A stretch of DNA of 64,000 bases from Zygnema cylindricum (taxonomy: Eukaryota > Streptophyta > Zygnematophyceae > Zygnematales > Zygnemataceae). Position 1 is the stretch's first letter. Every line of letters starts with the position of its first letter. Positions 11,576 to 22,723 of the stretch are shown here, in pieces. The position numbers and the translations under genes were made by a program. The DNA is taken from contig JBBHKE010001784.1 of assembly GCA_037447655.1 (NCBI GenBank), positions 372,001 to 436,000 of the forward strand, read 5' to 3'. The notes under the pieces were generated by a model, which had not been told where the DNA came from, searched no databases, and worked only from the letters and a program-made list of their open reading frames with translations.

Positions 11576-11868
11576 GGGCAGGTACACCGTGTTTCGCTAT
11601 TGGTGTTAATGTTTTTTCCGCCGCTTAAAACATCTTTTCTCCGTACATGCTTGTCGGATTATGGATCTTTTGGTTGAGATTGAAAGCCGAGATTCCCACC
11701 TTCCCATCGCCGGTCTCCATATGAAAATCTGTATGGAGAAAAGATGTTTTAAGATGTTTTAAGTGACGGAAAAATTCTTAACACTAATAGCGATACACGG
11801 TGTAGCTCAGTTGGTAGAGCTAATGTACGTTTAACACCAGGTCTTCGGCTCGATACCTGGTTTAGCCA
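11576..11868 (+). repeat. tRNA-like sequence split by MITE S
   Basis: Right of the MITE, GCTCAGTTGGTAGAGC is a perfect tRNA D-arm, followed by an anticodon-arm-like segment with GTTTAAC and a T-arm-like GGCTCGATACC, ending TTTAGCCA. Left of the MITE, GGGCAGG would be the 5' acceptor strand and the target TA would be tRNA positions 8-9. The acceptor and T stems pair poorly, so this is a tRNA pseudogene or SINE head, not a working tRNA. Confidence 0.5.
11585..11802. mobile_element. TA-flanked MITE, family S, copy 2 (218 bp)
   Basis: Inverted ends begin CACCGTGTTTCGCTATTGG on the left and mirror as CACCGTGTATCGCTATTAG from the right, continuing through TTTTTCCG and AAAACATCTTTTCTCC. TA flanks it (11583-11584 and 11803-11804). 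A 10-bp direct duplication aagatgtttt lies near its right end. It has landed inside a tRNA-like sequence. Confidence 0.8.
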
Positions 11869-12586
11869 TTTTCCAAAGTTTAAGCTTTGGCGACCTTGCG
11901 ATGTGTTGAATATCGCCGACTCTAACAATCCACAAAGGGAAATGTTAAATCATAACATTTAATGTGATTTTTCAAACAAAAGGTAATCACATTCACATTG
12001 CAACACTTAGTTAAATTTCTACAATAAGTGTACGTATACATGTTTAGCTAAAAATAGGCAATGGAATCAAATAATTATAGATATGCGCACTGATTCCAAA
12101 ATCTATTGAATGTATACAACATTGCAATATATGTGATTTTTAAATTCACTTAGTTTTTTTTAATTTTTTGGCAGGTACATATAAATGTACCTCTGTGCTA
12201 TATTAGTGTACAAATCAAGTGTTTGATCAGCTTTGATTGAAAGGCAGTGTAACAAGTGGCATCAAGTGTTAGGATCTTTTTTTAATTGATTTACAGAAGT
12301 TTCAAGCCCCTTTCACATATAGAAGACAACCAATTTTTATAATGCAATGCATAAATAGATGTTTCATTTTCAGTTTATGAGAAAGTTAATAAAATTAACT
12401 CTATGATGTTACTGTCATGAGAAGAATGGAATTTTGCACTTACCAAATATTTTACCCGAATGCTTATGGAGAATATATTTAAAATGAATGCGGTGACTAT
12501 ACAAAGAATACATATTCAATTTTTTTAATCCTGTAGTCCATACTGTAACTTTGAGGCACTGGTGGGTGAGGATTTCGGCTCCACAG

Positions 12587-12655
12587 TCTCCTAGGAAGCA
12601 ACCAACTGACTGGAATCTTTCCATCTCTCGATCCAATGAAATCCCTCGAAACTTT
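12587..12655 (+). CDS. LRR exon, one codon short (69 bp)
   Basis: The exon encodes LLGSNQLTGIFPSLDP, then MKSLET, with acceptor TCCACAG and donor GTAAGACAC. It is one residue shorter than its sisters in the IPxxIG segment. Confidence 0.6.
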
Positions 12656-13425
12656 GTAAGACACATGACACAAAGGTTATGATACGCATCAAAGTGAACT
12701 CTTAAACTTTATGGTTTGTGAAAGAGGAAGGGTGGGGAAGGGTGGCGAAGGGAGGAGATCACGAATAAGCGCCATGCGATGTGAAAACACAGAAATTATG
12801 CAATTGGTTATTTTTTCCTCATTTTCAGAGTTTTTTTTTTAGTTGGTTTATGGATTATTATCTCCTATTTATTTCTTTGTTTAGTTATAACGCATCAAAA
12901 GTGTGTCCTTTTTTTTTTATTGCCAAAAATACTATACAACGTTGTATATTCTAACAAAAATGATTCTCTAGTGGATGAGAACTTTGAAGCAACAACTAGA
13001 AATATGCTACGTTTTTTCTTTCGCTTTTAGAAAATGGAAGCAATCAATTTAAATTTGTAGGTGTTAAGTTGTTTCGAGCCCAATGAGAACTTGAGATTCT
13101 TAATTAAGCGACACATTTCGAGAATGTCCACATAATGTCAAGAGTATCGGTTATACAAACTAAATGTATGTTTCATTTCATTCATTAGTGCTTCTTTGAA
13201 ATGGACGTAGCATGTGTAGTAAATAATGCATTTTTCTAAGCAAATCCTTTATCCATGTTCTTGCGTGTGATATGAAATTTTTGGTGAAACCGTTCTCTAA
13301 TAATTTTTGTGCGTTTTGTCGAGGTTCTTGCGTTCATAAACAGTTTCGTTTTTTAGACTTGTTTTCATGAACTTTACTACTTTCCAAAGAAGTTTTTCTT
13401 ATGAAATGGGAGACCGTGTTTACAG

Positions 13426-13734
13426 TGACCTCCATAACAACTACTTCACCGAGACGATTGGATGGAACAAGCACCCAAGTTGTGATGAGTTGCAAGGCAA
13501 TTGCCTATTTGGCGAAGGACAATTCTTGTGTATGTTTTACCGTCCACGACAAATAAACGAGTGCGACGCATTTTGCGATGCGACCCAACCAGGAGGGCCA
13601 TGTGTTTTGCGATGCGACCCAACCAGGAGGGCCATGTGGGGGAGGCGGTATCTGCTCCAACGGCACGAACGCGATACCCACATGTGCATGTTTTCAAGGA
13701 TACGACAATCGGGCGAACAAGTTCGTTTGTAAAT
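13426..13734 (+). CDS. Last LRR plus EGF-like Cys-rich exon, frame broken by a 34-bp duplication
   Basis: After GTTTACAG the frame reads DLHNNYFTETIGWNKH (an LRR end), then SCDELQGNCLFGEGQ, then NECDAFCDATQPGGPC. A second copy of 34 bp (13571-13604 repeated at 13605-13638) shifts the frame by one. The other frame then carries GGGGICSNGTN and TCACFQGYDNRANKF, Cys spacing like an EGF module. The exon ends AAAT before GTAGGT in phase 1. A short unrecognised intron around 13530-13560 cannot be excluded. EGF modules bind protein partners; here it would follow the LRR solenoid outside the cell. Confidence 0.6.
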
Positions 13735-14135
13735 GTAGGTCCTCCTTTGACAAAATGCACACTAATAATGATTGTCTTCTCCAAATCGTAGTTTAATTTT
13801 CTTTTCTGTTTTCTCATGCTTGTTGTTTACTGAAGGAATACTCATCGAATCATAGTTGTTATTACCTTTTTGCATAACAGTTCAATTTGGTCGGCGAAGT
13901 TTTTAGGAATAAAAAATGTAAGCCAAATTTTATAAAGTTAGTTAATTGTGCACACAATATTTTTAAGTAATTTTCAGGTCTGGTAATTTTGTGGATAGTT
14001 TCAAAAACCTTTTCAAACTCCACCATTGAAGCGAGCATTATGAAGGCACTTGTTGATGAAAAACTTCAATGTTTATTTTTTTTTCTCGTCGTTAAAGTGT
14101 GAAATGGCAAAGTGATGACTACGGCACTAATTATG

Positions 14136-14585
14136 TGTTAGGTTCTTTGTGAAACGGCGTCTCAGTTCTGTTGAGCGCCGTAATATATTATTTAGTTAGC
14201 GTGTGATTTGTGTGGCGTGGCGTGATTAGTTAGTTATAGTTTTGGTTTATCTTGTTTGGTTTGTACGGCAGACTTTTTTTATGTATGGCGGTATGTTGTT
14301 TCGTACAGTACCGCGTATTTTATGTTGTTTCGATAGTACTTTGTTGTGATTGGTTCGCGTGCGTACTTTTGTACGTCGCGCGATCTATTTGTACCTTGTA
14401 GTACTTGTCTGTTTCGTGAGAGAGAGTATTTAGGACTTAGTCGTTTGAGGGAAAACTATCTTTTGTAAGAGGGGAAATATTCCGGTGAAATATATTGTCT
14501 TTTACTGGAGTGATCTCTTCTTGTTATCTTTTGCTTCCGCACTACATCTTGTCTTCCTTCTATCTTTGAGTGTATCGATCCTACA
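14136..14585 (+). repeat. A1 left LTR (450 bp)
   Basis: It starts TGTTAGGTTCTTTGTGAAAC and ends GATCCTACA. It is followed directly by ATTGGTATCGGAGC, the copia-type primer-binding site complementary to a tRNA-Met segment. Confidence 0.95.
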
Positions 14586-14644
14586 ATTGGTATCGGAGCT
14601 GGTTTGCTCCTTTAAGAGATCTCAAGGTGGCAAGTCTTGCCTCC

Positions 14645-16270
14645 ATGGGGGGAAAGAAGAAGAAGTCCTCATCCACACCTTCTCCTATTGCGGCCCCTAA
14701 TCCAGATCTACCGGATCTACCGGATCTGGCCGATTCATCTCCAGATCAGAGTGTGAAAGACTTCGGCTTCGGAGAAGAGACGACTTTTGAAAAGGGTTCT
14801 CCCTCCAACCCACTTCCAAAAGAGGAGAAAGAGAAACAAGAAGGGGTGGTATTGACCAAAGTTCGTCTCAATGAATTGTTTGACGGCTTTCTCACTCTTG
14901 TAGATCAACGGATCACGGACGCCAATCGAAAAGGGAAATTAAAGGTAGAGGAGGAGGATCCGATTTTGAACACTTGAAGTGGCTTCGGATGGAGGGGTCG
15001 AGGATGACGATACTTTGAGGGAGGCTCTCCGAAAGGGGAAGTTTGTGATCGAGAACGACTCGGATCTCGAATATGAATCCGATGACGAGCTACCGATCCC
15101 TTCCATGCCGGGGAAGATCGTCCTCTTTAACGGATCTAACTACCAAATATGGAAGAAATATATCAAGGAGCAACTCATTCTCCGTCACCTTTGGAAGATC
15201 GTGAATGGAGAAGAAAAGATGCCGACAAACGATCCGAAGGCTCGCCGTCTTTGGAAGAAGAAAAATCTTGCGGCCATCACCGACCTCATGCAATCTTGCA
15301 CCGCTTCGGTGCATGATCATTTCCTTACCCGAGATATGGCGCATGAGTGTTGGAAGGCGCTCGAAGGACAATTTGAGAAAGGGCTCCAAAACAAGGGGCA
15401 ATATGCCTACACGGACTTTATCCAATTTAAGATAAAGTCTAACGAATCGATCAATGATGCGATCAAGCGATACAATATTATTGTGGAGCAACTCTCGAAT
15501 AACGGTCGGACTATTATCGAGGAGGACAAAGTAATCGGTCTCATCAATGCTTTACCCGACAACCTCACTTACCTCAAGGAGATTCTTTGGGCACAAACTA
15601 ATCCGAGTTATGAGTTCCTTGTTAATTACCTCAAAACCACCGAGAGAAATCGCGGAGGTCCTCCTAAAGCTTCGGCCTCGGGTGGATCCCTGAACGTCAC
15701 CTCCGAAGAACCCGCGGATCTGAATTTTCTCCGTGGGGGAAGAGGGGGAAGAGGAAGAGGAAGAGGAAGAGGAGGCGGATCTAGGGGAAGGGGTAGAAGC
15801 ATCGAAAGAAGGGGAAACTTTCCCGGTCAACCTCCTTTCCAAGACCAGACTTCTGTCACATGCTTTCGATGTAACAAATCCGGCCATATGTCCTCCTCAT
15901 GCCCGGATAAGGAAAAACAGTGCCACTATTGCGGAAAATGGGGACATATTAGTCCCCAATGTTACGCGAGATCTGACAGCGGCGGCGGCCGTGGCGGTCG
16001 CGTCGGCAGCAGCGGCAGATTTAATGGACGTGGCGGTGGCCGATTTGATAAAGGGGGGCGCGGTGGACGTGGCGGCCAATTCGGCGGCCAAGGACACTTC
16101 GTTGAGGAAAACGATGAGAGGGACGAAGGTCCTATCACCTTTTCCACGCTAAACGTCACCAATGACACTCTGTCATACGGAACACAAAACGACAAGGAAT
16201 GGATTGTCGATTCCGGCGCTCGCATCATGTTTGTACGGACGACACAATTTTTGATGAGATGCGCGCTTTG
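14645..16270 (+). pseudogene. A1 gag and start of protease
   Basis: The frame from ATG 14645 (MGGKKKKSSSTPSP) runs to a stop at 14977; the body continues in another frame from about 14979 to 16270, so one frameshift separates them. The body has the copia gag core (KIVLFNGSNYQIWKKYI through ALPDNLTYL), an Arg/Gly-rich RGRGRG stretch, and two zinc knuckles, CFRCNKSGHMSSSC and CHYCGKWGHISPQC (CX2CX4HX4C). It ends at a protease start WIVDSGA, just after which the frame shifts again, so Gag-Pol continuity is lost. Confidence 0.85.
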
Positions 16271-16668
16271 ACCGTACCGAAAGTAATTACGATCGCCAGT
16301 GGTCAAATTATTTCCGTCGGTACAGTTGGTACCATACGACTTGACCTGATTTCACTAGATCCAAATGGATCTGAGCGAATCTCCGAGATACGGTTACTTA
16401 ATGTGTTATACATTCCGGGCGGCTCTGCGAATCTTTTGAGCGTGCCGCAGATTCAGCGAGCCGGTGCAAGCGTGTATTCCTTAGGGGATTCAACGATCAA
16501 GATTGTCAAATCTGATGGAATTACGATTGGCGAAAGAGAAGTATCTGACGCATTTCACAGCCGTCTTTTGTGGAGGAGACCAAGTCCTAAACGCAATGAT
16601 TACGGCATTATTGGTCAAATCGCCGAAATCAAGGGAAATCTGACGTTATGGCACTATAAGAATTGGTG
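16245..16668 (+). pseudogene. A1 protease remainder to GAG-pre-integrase, truncated
   Basis: In a shifted frame the sequence continues with FDEMRALTVPKVITIASGQ, NVLYIPGGSANLLSVPQIQ and ends at LTLWHYKNW, where a zinc-binding pre-integrase segment should begin. The rest of integrase is missing and replaced by a different copia sequence. Confidence 0.75.
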
Positions 16669-19600
16669 ATCACTTAAGAACAGCTGTTTGGTAGGATTCT
16701 TGATAGCTTCTGAGAGTGTATCATGTCTACTTCTACTACTACTGCTGCTCCTCCACCTGCACCGGTGGTTGTAGAACAACAAAGGTAAGTCTCACAGACT
16801 TTCCTTTCCCAAAGCCGCCATATATAGAAGTGAGAAAGTGTTAGATTTGGTCCACACAAATATTTGGGGTCCGGCAAAAGTACCTACGGTTGGAGGAAAG
16901 AGGTTTATGATGACAATAACCGATGATTGATCTAGATACTCTAGAGTCTACTTTCTGAAAACAAAGTCTCAAGCATCAACTTACTTCAAAAAATATAAAG
17001 CTTGGAGTGAGAAGTTGCATGAAACCCCCATTAAGAGGATAAAGAGTGATAATTGAGGGGAATATACCTCTAACCAGTTTGAGGAATATCTGAGAGATGA
17101 GGGAGTGCAGCACCAGAAAGCTGTACCATATAACCCGGAACAAAATGGGGTAGCTGAGATGTTGAATTGAACACTAGGAGATAGTGCATGCAGTATGTTG
17201 ACAGACAAGAAAATAGGAAAGAGATTTTGGGTAGAAGCAATGAACTGTGCCAACTACATTAAAAAAAGAGTCCTTACCTCAACTGTAAAGGGAGTGACAC
17301 CTTATGAGAGATGGGTTGGAAGGAAACCAGATATCTCACACCTTAAAGTATTTAGTAGCCAAGTTTACAATCTTGACACGGATAGGAAAAACTGGAAACT
17401 AGATGCAAAGGGAAAACCTAGATACTTTGTGGGATATGATGAGGATGTTAAGGGATATAGAGTATATGACTTAGCAAAGAAAGATATCATTCTGGTTAAA
17501 CACTTAGTTGTCATAGATGAAGGAAAGTCATTTGACCCCTTCAAATATAGAAAGAAGATAAGATTCAGATTTGAGTCCGAAAGTGAGGAGAACTTGGTCG
17601 TTCTCGAAAGGGACATGAGTGATACTGTGATTACAAATTCAGGGGAGATCGAAGATACAAGAGACTCACCGAAAACCTCACATACTCCTATGGACTTCAA
17701 GGAGATATAAGAAGTAGAACAAGAACCGGTTTCCATGGACAGGGGAGCCGATGAGAAAGTGAGAAGAAATTGAAGACTTCTATCCATTCTAGTTTTGGAG
17801 TTTGAGGGAGGAAGGAGAAGCAGCAAAAGATTACAGGAAAAATAAGCCGCTCATAACGTAACTAAGCTATCTCACCCTGATGAGCCTCAGTCTTACTCGG
17901 AGGTGTTGTTTTTGTTGTTCTTTGGTCTAAAATAGACCGCAGAAGCCACCCAAACTATCATGCAAAAAGCTAAGCGAAGCTAGGCCAATGAACAATCATT
18001 TGAAATGCATCCTCCATTTAACATGCAACAACTAAGGTTTGATGGAAAAATCAACATAAACAAACCTTAGGACAAATGCATAAATAATGCATATCAAACA
18101 AACATAAAATAACATAAATAAATAATAACAAAAAGAGTTCAATCTCACATAAACATTAAATAAACAAAAGTATATCAATAAACATATTACTCAAATGCAT
18201 GACCTAATCGGCAATCCTAAAAGTCTACATCTTCGGTCCCTACTTTTCATGCTAAGCATTGATGATTAATTCCTAACAAAGCTCATTCCTATGTATACAC
18301 TTATGAGCTGTCAACGAATCACTAAGTGTCAAAATAACCAACGTAAATTACGTAACTGTCACTAAATCAAACTAATCGTAAGCGTACACCTGAGAGTCAA
18401 GCAATCGTAAGCGTACACTTGTCTACAAGTATGATATTGTACACACACAAATTAAACTATCAAAACCCTAATTGATCACTTAAATATAAACATCATAATC
18501 AACACTAATTTATAATGATGTAAAAGACAAAACAATGTTACTCCAAATATTTACACCGACGCATCCACACATCCGCGTCATAAGTGACAACTTGCTTAGT
18601 CACTTGTCGATAAGTCCACGTAGTAACCCGTCATCACATACGTACGACCCACTTGATAGTACATCCAAAAATAGTGCGAACCACTTGCCAAAATGAAATC
18701 GTACTTTCCAAATCTTTTCCGTACCGAAACCGCGTCTTTTTCATAAGTGCGCCTCTCACATTATGTTTCGTACGGGCGACACACTTTTACAAAAACATTT
18801 CAAAATCGATTACATCGGATCGCTTCGCGATCCGTCGTCTATTTCACATTACGCAAATCGTATTCTCCGTAATTTGATTCGCGTCACTCAAATTTGATTC
18901 CGTACGCTTAAAAACAATTCTTACCATTACTCCCCCAATCCGCAAATCCATTCCAGCTTCCACATTAAATTCAGTTAGTACTCACGCAGTACAAATCTCG
19001 TCGAGTACGCACGAAACCTCACGTACGCATGAAATGTCGCGTACGCACGAAACTAAATCTTCAAAAACAACAGTTTTTAGAAAGCTTTAGTCCTCTCTAT
19101 GCCTTAGCTGTGAGGGAGAGAGAGCTGTTCATGACTTAAGCTATTTTTGGTTGAGTTCGGTTCAGTACTTACCAAAATTAGTGTGACAGTGAAGTTGGGA
19201 GTTCACGGTTCATTCACACTTGGGACACGCGTCGTCACTTGGGAGAATGCGTGAGTATGTCCTCCGTGGACGTACGGAAACTCGATAGGACCATGGGACT
19301 TCGTGAAGTCAGTTCTACGGTGCCAAATCCTCTAATCGGACAGCTGACAGCCGCCGCCAACAAATAGTGACGAGGCGTGACTAGATCATTATCACTTTAC
19401 GTTGTCTAAACTTCGGTGTAAATATTTGGTAGAATAGAAATTTGTTCATAGTGAATTATTTGTTGTTATAGAATGTTAGATGTTGGCTTAGTGTAGTTTC
19501 GGTGTATAAAAGTAGGACTTAGTGAATTTGATTTTTAGGAACAAATGATACGAAAACTGTACACTCAGTTTTATGTAATTTCATTTCTACATATCTCACA

Positions 19601-19832
19601 GATATGTAAGTGGAATTGATTGAAATTTTTTGTGTGTGTTCTTTTGTATGTTTTCTACTTTGTGGTAAAATTTCACGATCATTGAAGAGTTTTTATGAAA
19701 GTTATTGTCTGTCAAAGTTGCTGTTCAGCCATCGGTATTTGTGGAAGCTTCCTCTCTTGATTTGTTCTACGACGACTACAACTGCATCTTCTTCATCTAC
19801 ATCTTCAGTGACAGCAGTTTTCTTAGAACACC
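16669..19832 (+). mobile_element. Foreign copia block D2 inside A1
   Basis: The block opens with a leader and a gag start at 16722 (MSTSTTTAAPPPAP, then VVVEQQR), followed directly by GTAAGT. Then comes an integrase part (about 16830-17760: WGPAKVPTVGGKRFMMTITDD, EQNGVAEMLN, RYFVGYDEDVKGYRVYDL) with several stops. After about 1.3 kb of non-coding DNA an LTR-like stretch (about 19069-19600) and a second leader and gag start (MTTTTTASSSS) end at the junction with A1 RT. The LTR and leader match 32187-33054 in inverse orientation. So the block both begins and ends just inside a gag start. Confidence 0.7.
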
Positions 19833-21375
19833 AAATATTCCCGGAAATCCCCAATCTTACGCCGAGGCACGAAGCTCGATGGATTGGGAGGATAAATGGA
19901 AACCGGCGTGGAAGAGAGAGCTAAAATCGATCATCAATAACAAAATTTTTGAGGAGGTGAGTTTACCGGAGGGGAAGAAGGCGATTGATGCCAAATGGAT
20001 ATTAAAAATAAAAACTGGTGCTACAGGGGAGATAATAGAATATAAGGCTAGATTGGTGTGTAAAGGCTTTCAACAAGTACAGGGGGTTGATTATTTGGAA
20101 ACTTATGCACCTGTTGTTAAGTTTGATTCCTTGAGAATGATAATTGCTATTGCGGCCGCGGGGAATAAGCATATATATCAAATAGAAACCACCTTTTTCA
20201 ATGGAGAATTAGACGAGGAGGTGTATATAAAGGTGCTTGAGGGTGTGCCTTCGAAAGGAGGAAAAGTATGGCGACTGCGAAAATCCTTGTACGGATTAAA
20301 ACAAGCGCCGAGGACATGGTATCTTCGTCTTCATAAGGTACTTACTAATTATGGTTTTGTTCTTACAATTTCGGATTCCGGAGTTTACGTGAAAGGAGAG
20401 GGAAAGGACCAAATTATTTTTTTCTGTGTATGTCGATGACTTCCTAATGATTAGTGACACGTTGTCTGCTATTTATAAGTTAAAAGAGTACCTAGGTATA
20501 CATTTTAAAGTTATAGACCTTGGAGAAGTAAGGTACATCTTGGGGATAGAAGTCATAAGGTCCAGCGAGAATGTAATTAAATTAAGTCAAGCTCAGTACT
20601 GCAGAGAGGACTTGACTAGCTTTGGTATCATTGGCGCGAAATCTGTCTCGACGCCATTAGATCCAAAAGTACAATCCAGAAAGTACGAAGAGGAAGAAAA
20701 TATTTCAGTACCATATCGTGAAGCAGTTGGTAGTCTAATGTATTTGAGTGTAGGCACGCGTCCGGATATTACGGCGGCGGTGTCAATTGTCAGTCGTTAT
20801 TGCAACGCTCCAAAAAAGAATCATTGGGAGGCAGTGAAACGGATATTACGCTATTTGGCTGGTAGGATCAACTTTGGTTTGGTGTATGCGTCCAAAAGGG
20901 ACTCCTTGCAGTGTATCGGTTATTGCGACGCAGATTGGGGTTGAGATTTCGACAGTGGAAAATCCACGTCAGGGTACGTTTTCATTTTGGGCGGCGCGGC
21001 AGTTTCTTGGAGTTCGCGGCTCCAACCTACGGTTGCGCTAAGTTCCACGGAGTCCGATATATGTTTGCGTGTCATACTGCGAAGGCGTCTGTGTGGATCA
21101 AGGAGATGCTGGGTGAGTTGGGCGTTTTGATTGGCTGTCTGCAGATTTTCACTGACAGCATGAGCTCGATGGCGCTTGTGAAAAATCCAGTCTTTCACAA
21201 GCGGACGAAACACATCCGGATACAGTGGCACTTCGTACGAGATTTGGTCGCAGCGAGGGAAATCGAATTTTTATACGTGTCGACTTTGGAGGAGGCCGCA
21301 GATATGTTAACGAAAGCGGCGGTCTATGATGTCCTATTACGGGGTAGACCTAAATTAGGATTGTTTTCAGTTTAA
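19833..21375 (+). pseudogene. A1 reverse transcriptase and RNase H
   Basis: RT starts with SMDWEDKWKPAWKRELKSI and has AIDAKWILKIK, ARLVCKGFQQ, SLYGLKQAPRTWY and the catalytic YVDDF at about 20429, each typical of copia RT. A frameshift lies just before YVDD near 20425. RNase H follows (GTRPDITAAVSIVSRYC, CDADWG) with a stop and frame changes near 20943-21100, then KRTKHIRIQWHFVRDLV and DMLTKA at the end. The broken frames mean no active enzyme from this copy. Confidence 0.85.
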
Positions 21376-21402
21376 GAGGGGGTTTCACAAAGAGAGGGGG
21401 AT

Positions 21403-21852
21403 TGTTAGGTTCTTTGTGAAACGGCGTCTCAGTTCCGTTGAGCGCCGTAATATATTATTTAGCTAGCGTGTGATTTGTGTGGCGTGGCGTGATTAATTAG
21501 TTATAGTTTTGGTTTATCTTGTTTGGTTTGTACGACGGAATTTTTTTATGTACGGTGGTATGTTGTTTCGTACAGTACCGCGTATTTTATGTTGTTTCGG
21601 TAGTACTTTGTTGTGATTGGTTTGCGTGCGTACTTTTGTACGTCGCGCGATCTATTTGTACCTTGTAGTACTTGTCTGTTTCGTGAGAGAGAGTATTTAG
21701 GACTTAGTCGTTTGAGGGAAAACTATCTTTTGTAAGAGGGGAAATATTCCGGTGAAATATATTGTCTTTTACTGGAGTGATCTCTTCTTGTTACCTTTTG
21801 CTTCCGCACTACATCTTGTCTTCCTTCTATCTTTGTGTGTATCGATCCTACA
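21403..21852 (+). repeat. A1 right LTR (450 bp)
   Basis: Same length and ends as the left LTR, preceded by the purine tract AAAGAGAGGGGGAT and followed by the TTATG target duplication. Confidence 0.95.
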
Positions 21853-21857
21853 TTATG

Positions 21858-22723
21858 TCGCTCAAAAATTCAAAAGATTTCGCATGATGTCAAATATTCG
21901 CCATTGCGGACAAGAATGCTTTTTTACGAAGCAAACTCTCCGTAGACTAATTTCATGGACGGGCGTCTCTAGAGGTTTTGCTTGAAATAATCTGACACGT
22001 GTTGAAATTGGTCCCAAAACCCGCATTTCAGAAAATTTCGTGTAAGAGAATAAAATACTCATAACAAAATAAATTTTAGTTACAGAATGATTTTGTAGAT
22101 GTTTGTAACATTGTTGTTGATTGGGTTTTGCCCAAATTTGCAATAATTGTTAAATTTACCATTCAGGATCAGATAGTGATAGCTGCAAATGGAAAACCCC
22201 ATTCCTGTCCTGTATTCGATATTAAGATCGCAGGGTTAAACGTTTTTTTTTCTCATGATAGAAAAATGTGATGTTTGGTCGACATTGAAACCTAAACACT
22301 TAAAATTCAAGTAAAAGGTAAGAGATGGAAGTAGTGGAGAGAATTGGGAAAGAATAAATGGATGCAAGAATCATGAATGGGGGCAGAAAAGGACTACAAA
22401 AGTCTACAAATAAAAGGTAAAGTAGAAAAGTAGATTAGGTGATGATTAGGTGAGATTAGGTGATTAGATTAGTAGGTGAAGTAGATTTCATTTGACGACC
22501 ATTTGATGAAGTTAATCGAACGAAGCAACATAACTATTTATATCTTACAAAGGTACAAAGGTTTAAATGCCCTTGGGTACCTTACGTAATATAAGGTCCA
22601 CCGTACAGTACTTACCCTATTATAGCAATGTAGCCTTATTTTTTAAGAACAATGTTGTTTTTGTGGGAAAAAATACGCACAAACTGACTGATTGACAATA
22701 GAACTAATTGCAATGTTTTGTAG
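21858..22723 (+). other. Remainder of LRR-gene intron
   Basis: AT-rich DNA from the copia insertion to the acceptor TTTTGTAG. No exon is recognised. Removing the element and one target copy leaves an intron of about 1.27 kb. Confidence 0.5.

Larger units (their letters stand above)
6800..13425 (+). other. Introns of the LRR gene
   Basis: The DNA between the listed exons (6800-8129, 8202-9567, 9640-10370, 10443-10831, 10904-12586, 12656-13425) is AT-rich intron. Intron starts share GTAAGACACAT and then CGCATCAAAAGT-like words. Intron ends before several exons share GGTGGGGTGAGGAT about 20 bp before CACAG. That pattern says exon-plus-intron blocks were duplicated. The large intron at 10904-12586 holds a MITE and a tRNA-like piece. 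Confidence 0.6.
14136..21852 (+). mobile_element. Copia element A1, 7.7 kb, in the LRR-gene intron
   Basis: Two 450-bp LTRs (TGTTAGG...CCTACA) flank the element and TTATG is duplicated on both sides (14131-14135, 21853-21857). A primer site TGGTATCGGAGC follows the left LTR and a purine tract precedes the right one. The internal part has gag, a protease start, then a foreign copia block, then RT and RNase H. The order with integrase before RT is Ty1/copia. It cannot be autonomous because most of its integrase is missing and several frames are broken. The LTRs differ at only a handful of visible positions, so the insertion is fairly recent. Confidence 0.95.

Noticed and set aside
11803-11868. 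Functional tRNA gene
   Set aside because: The D-arm is perfect but the acceptor and T stems do not pair, and the 5' part is cut off by a MITE.
15552-16306. Minus-strand Ser- and Pro-rich frames opposite A1 gag
   Set aside because: Antisense shadows of the GRG-rich gag region.
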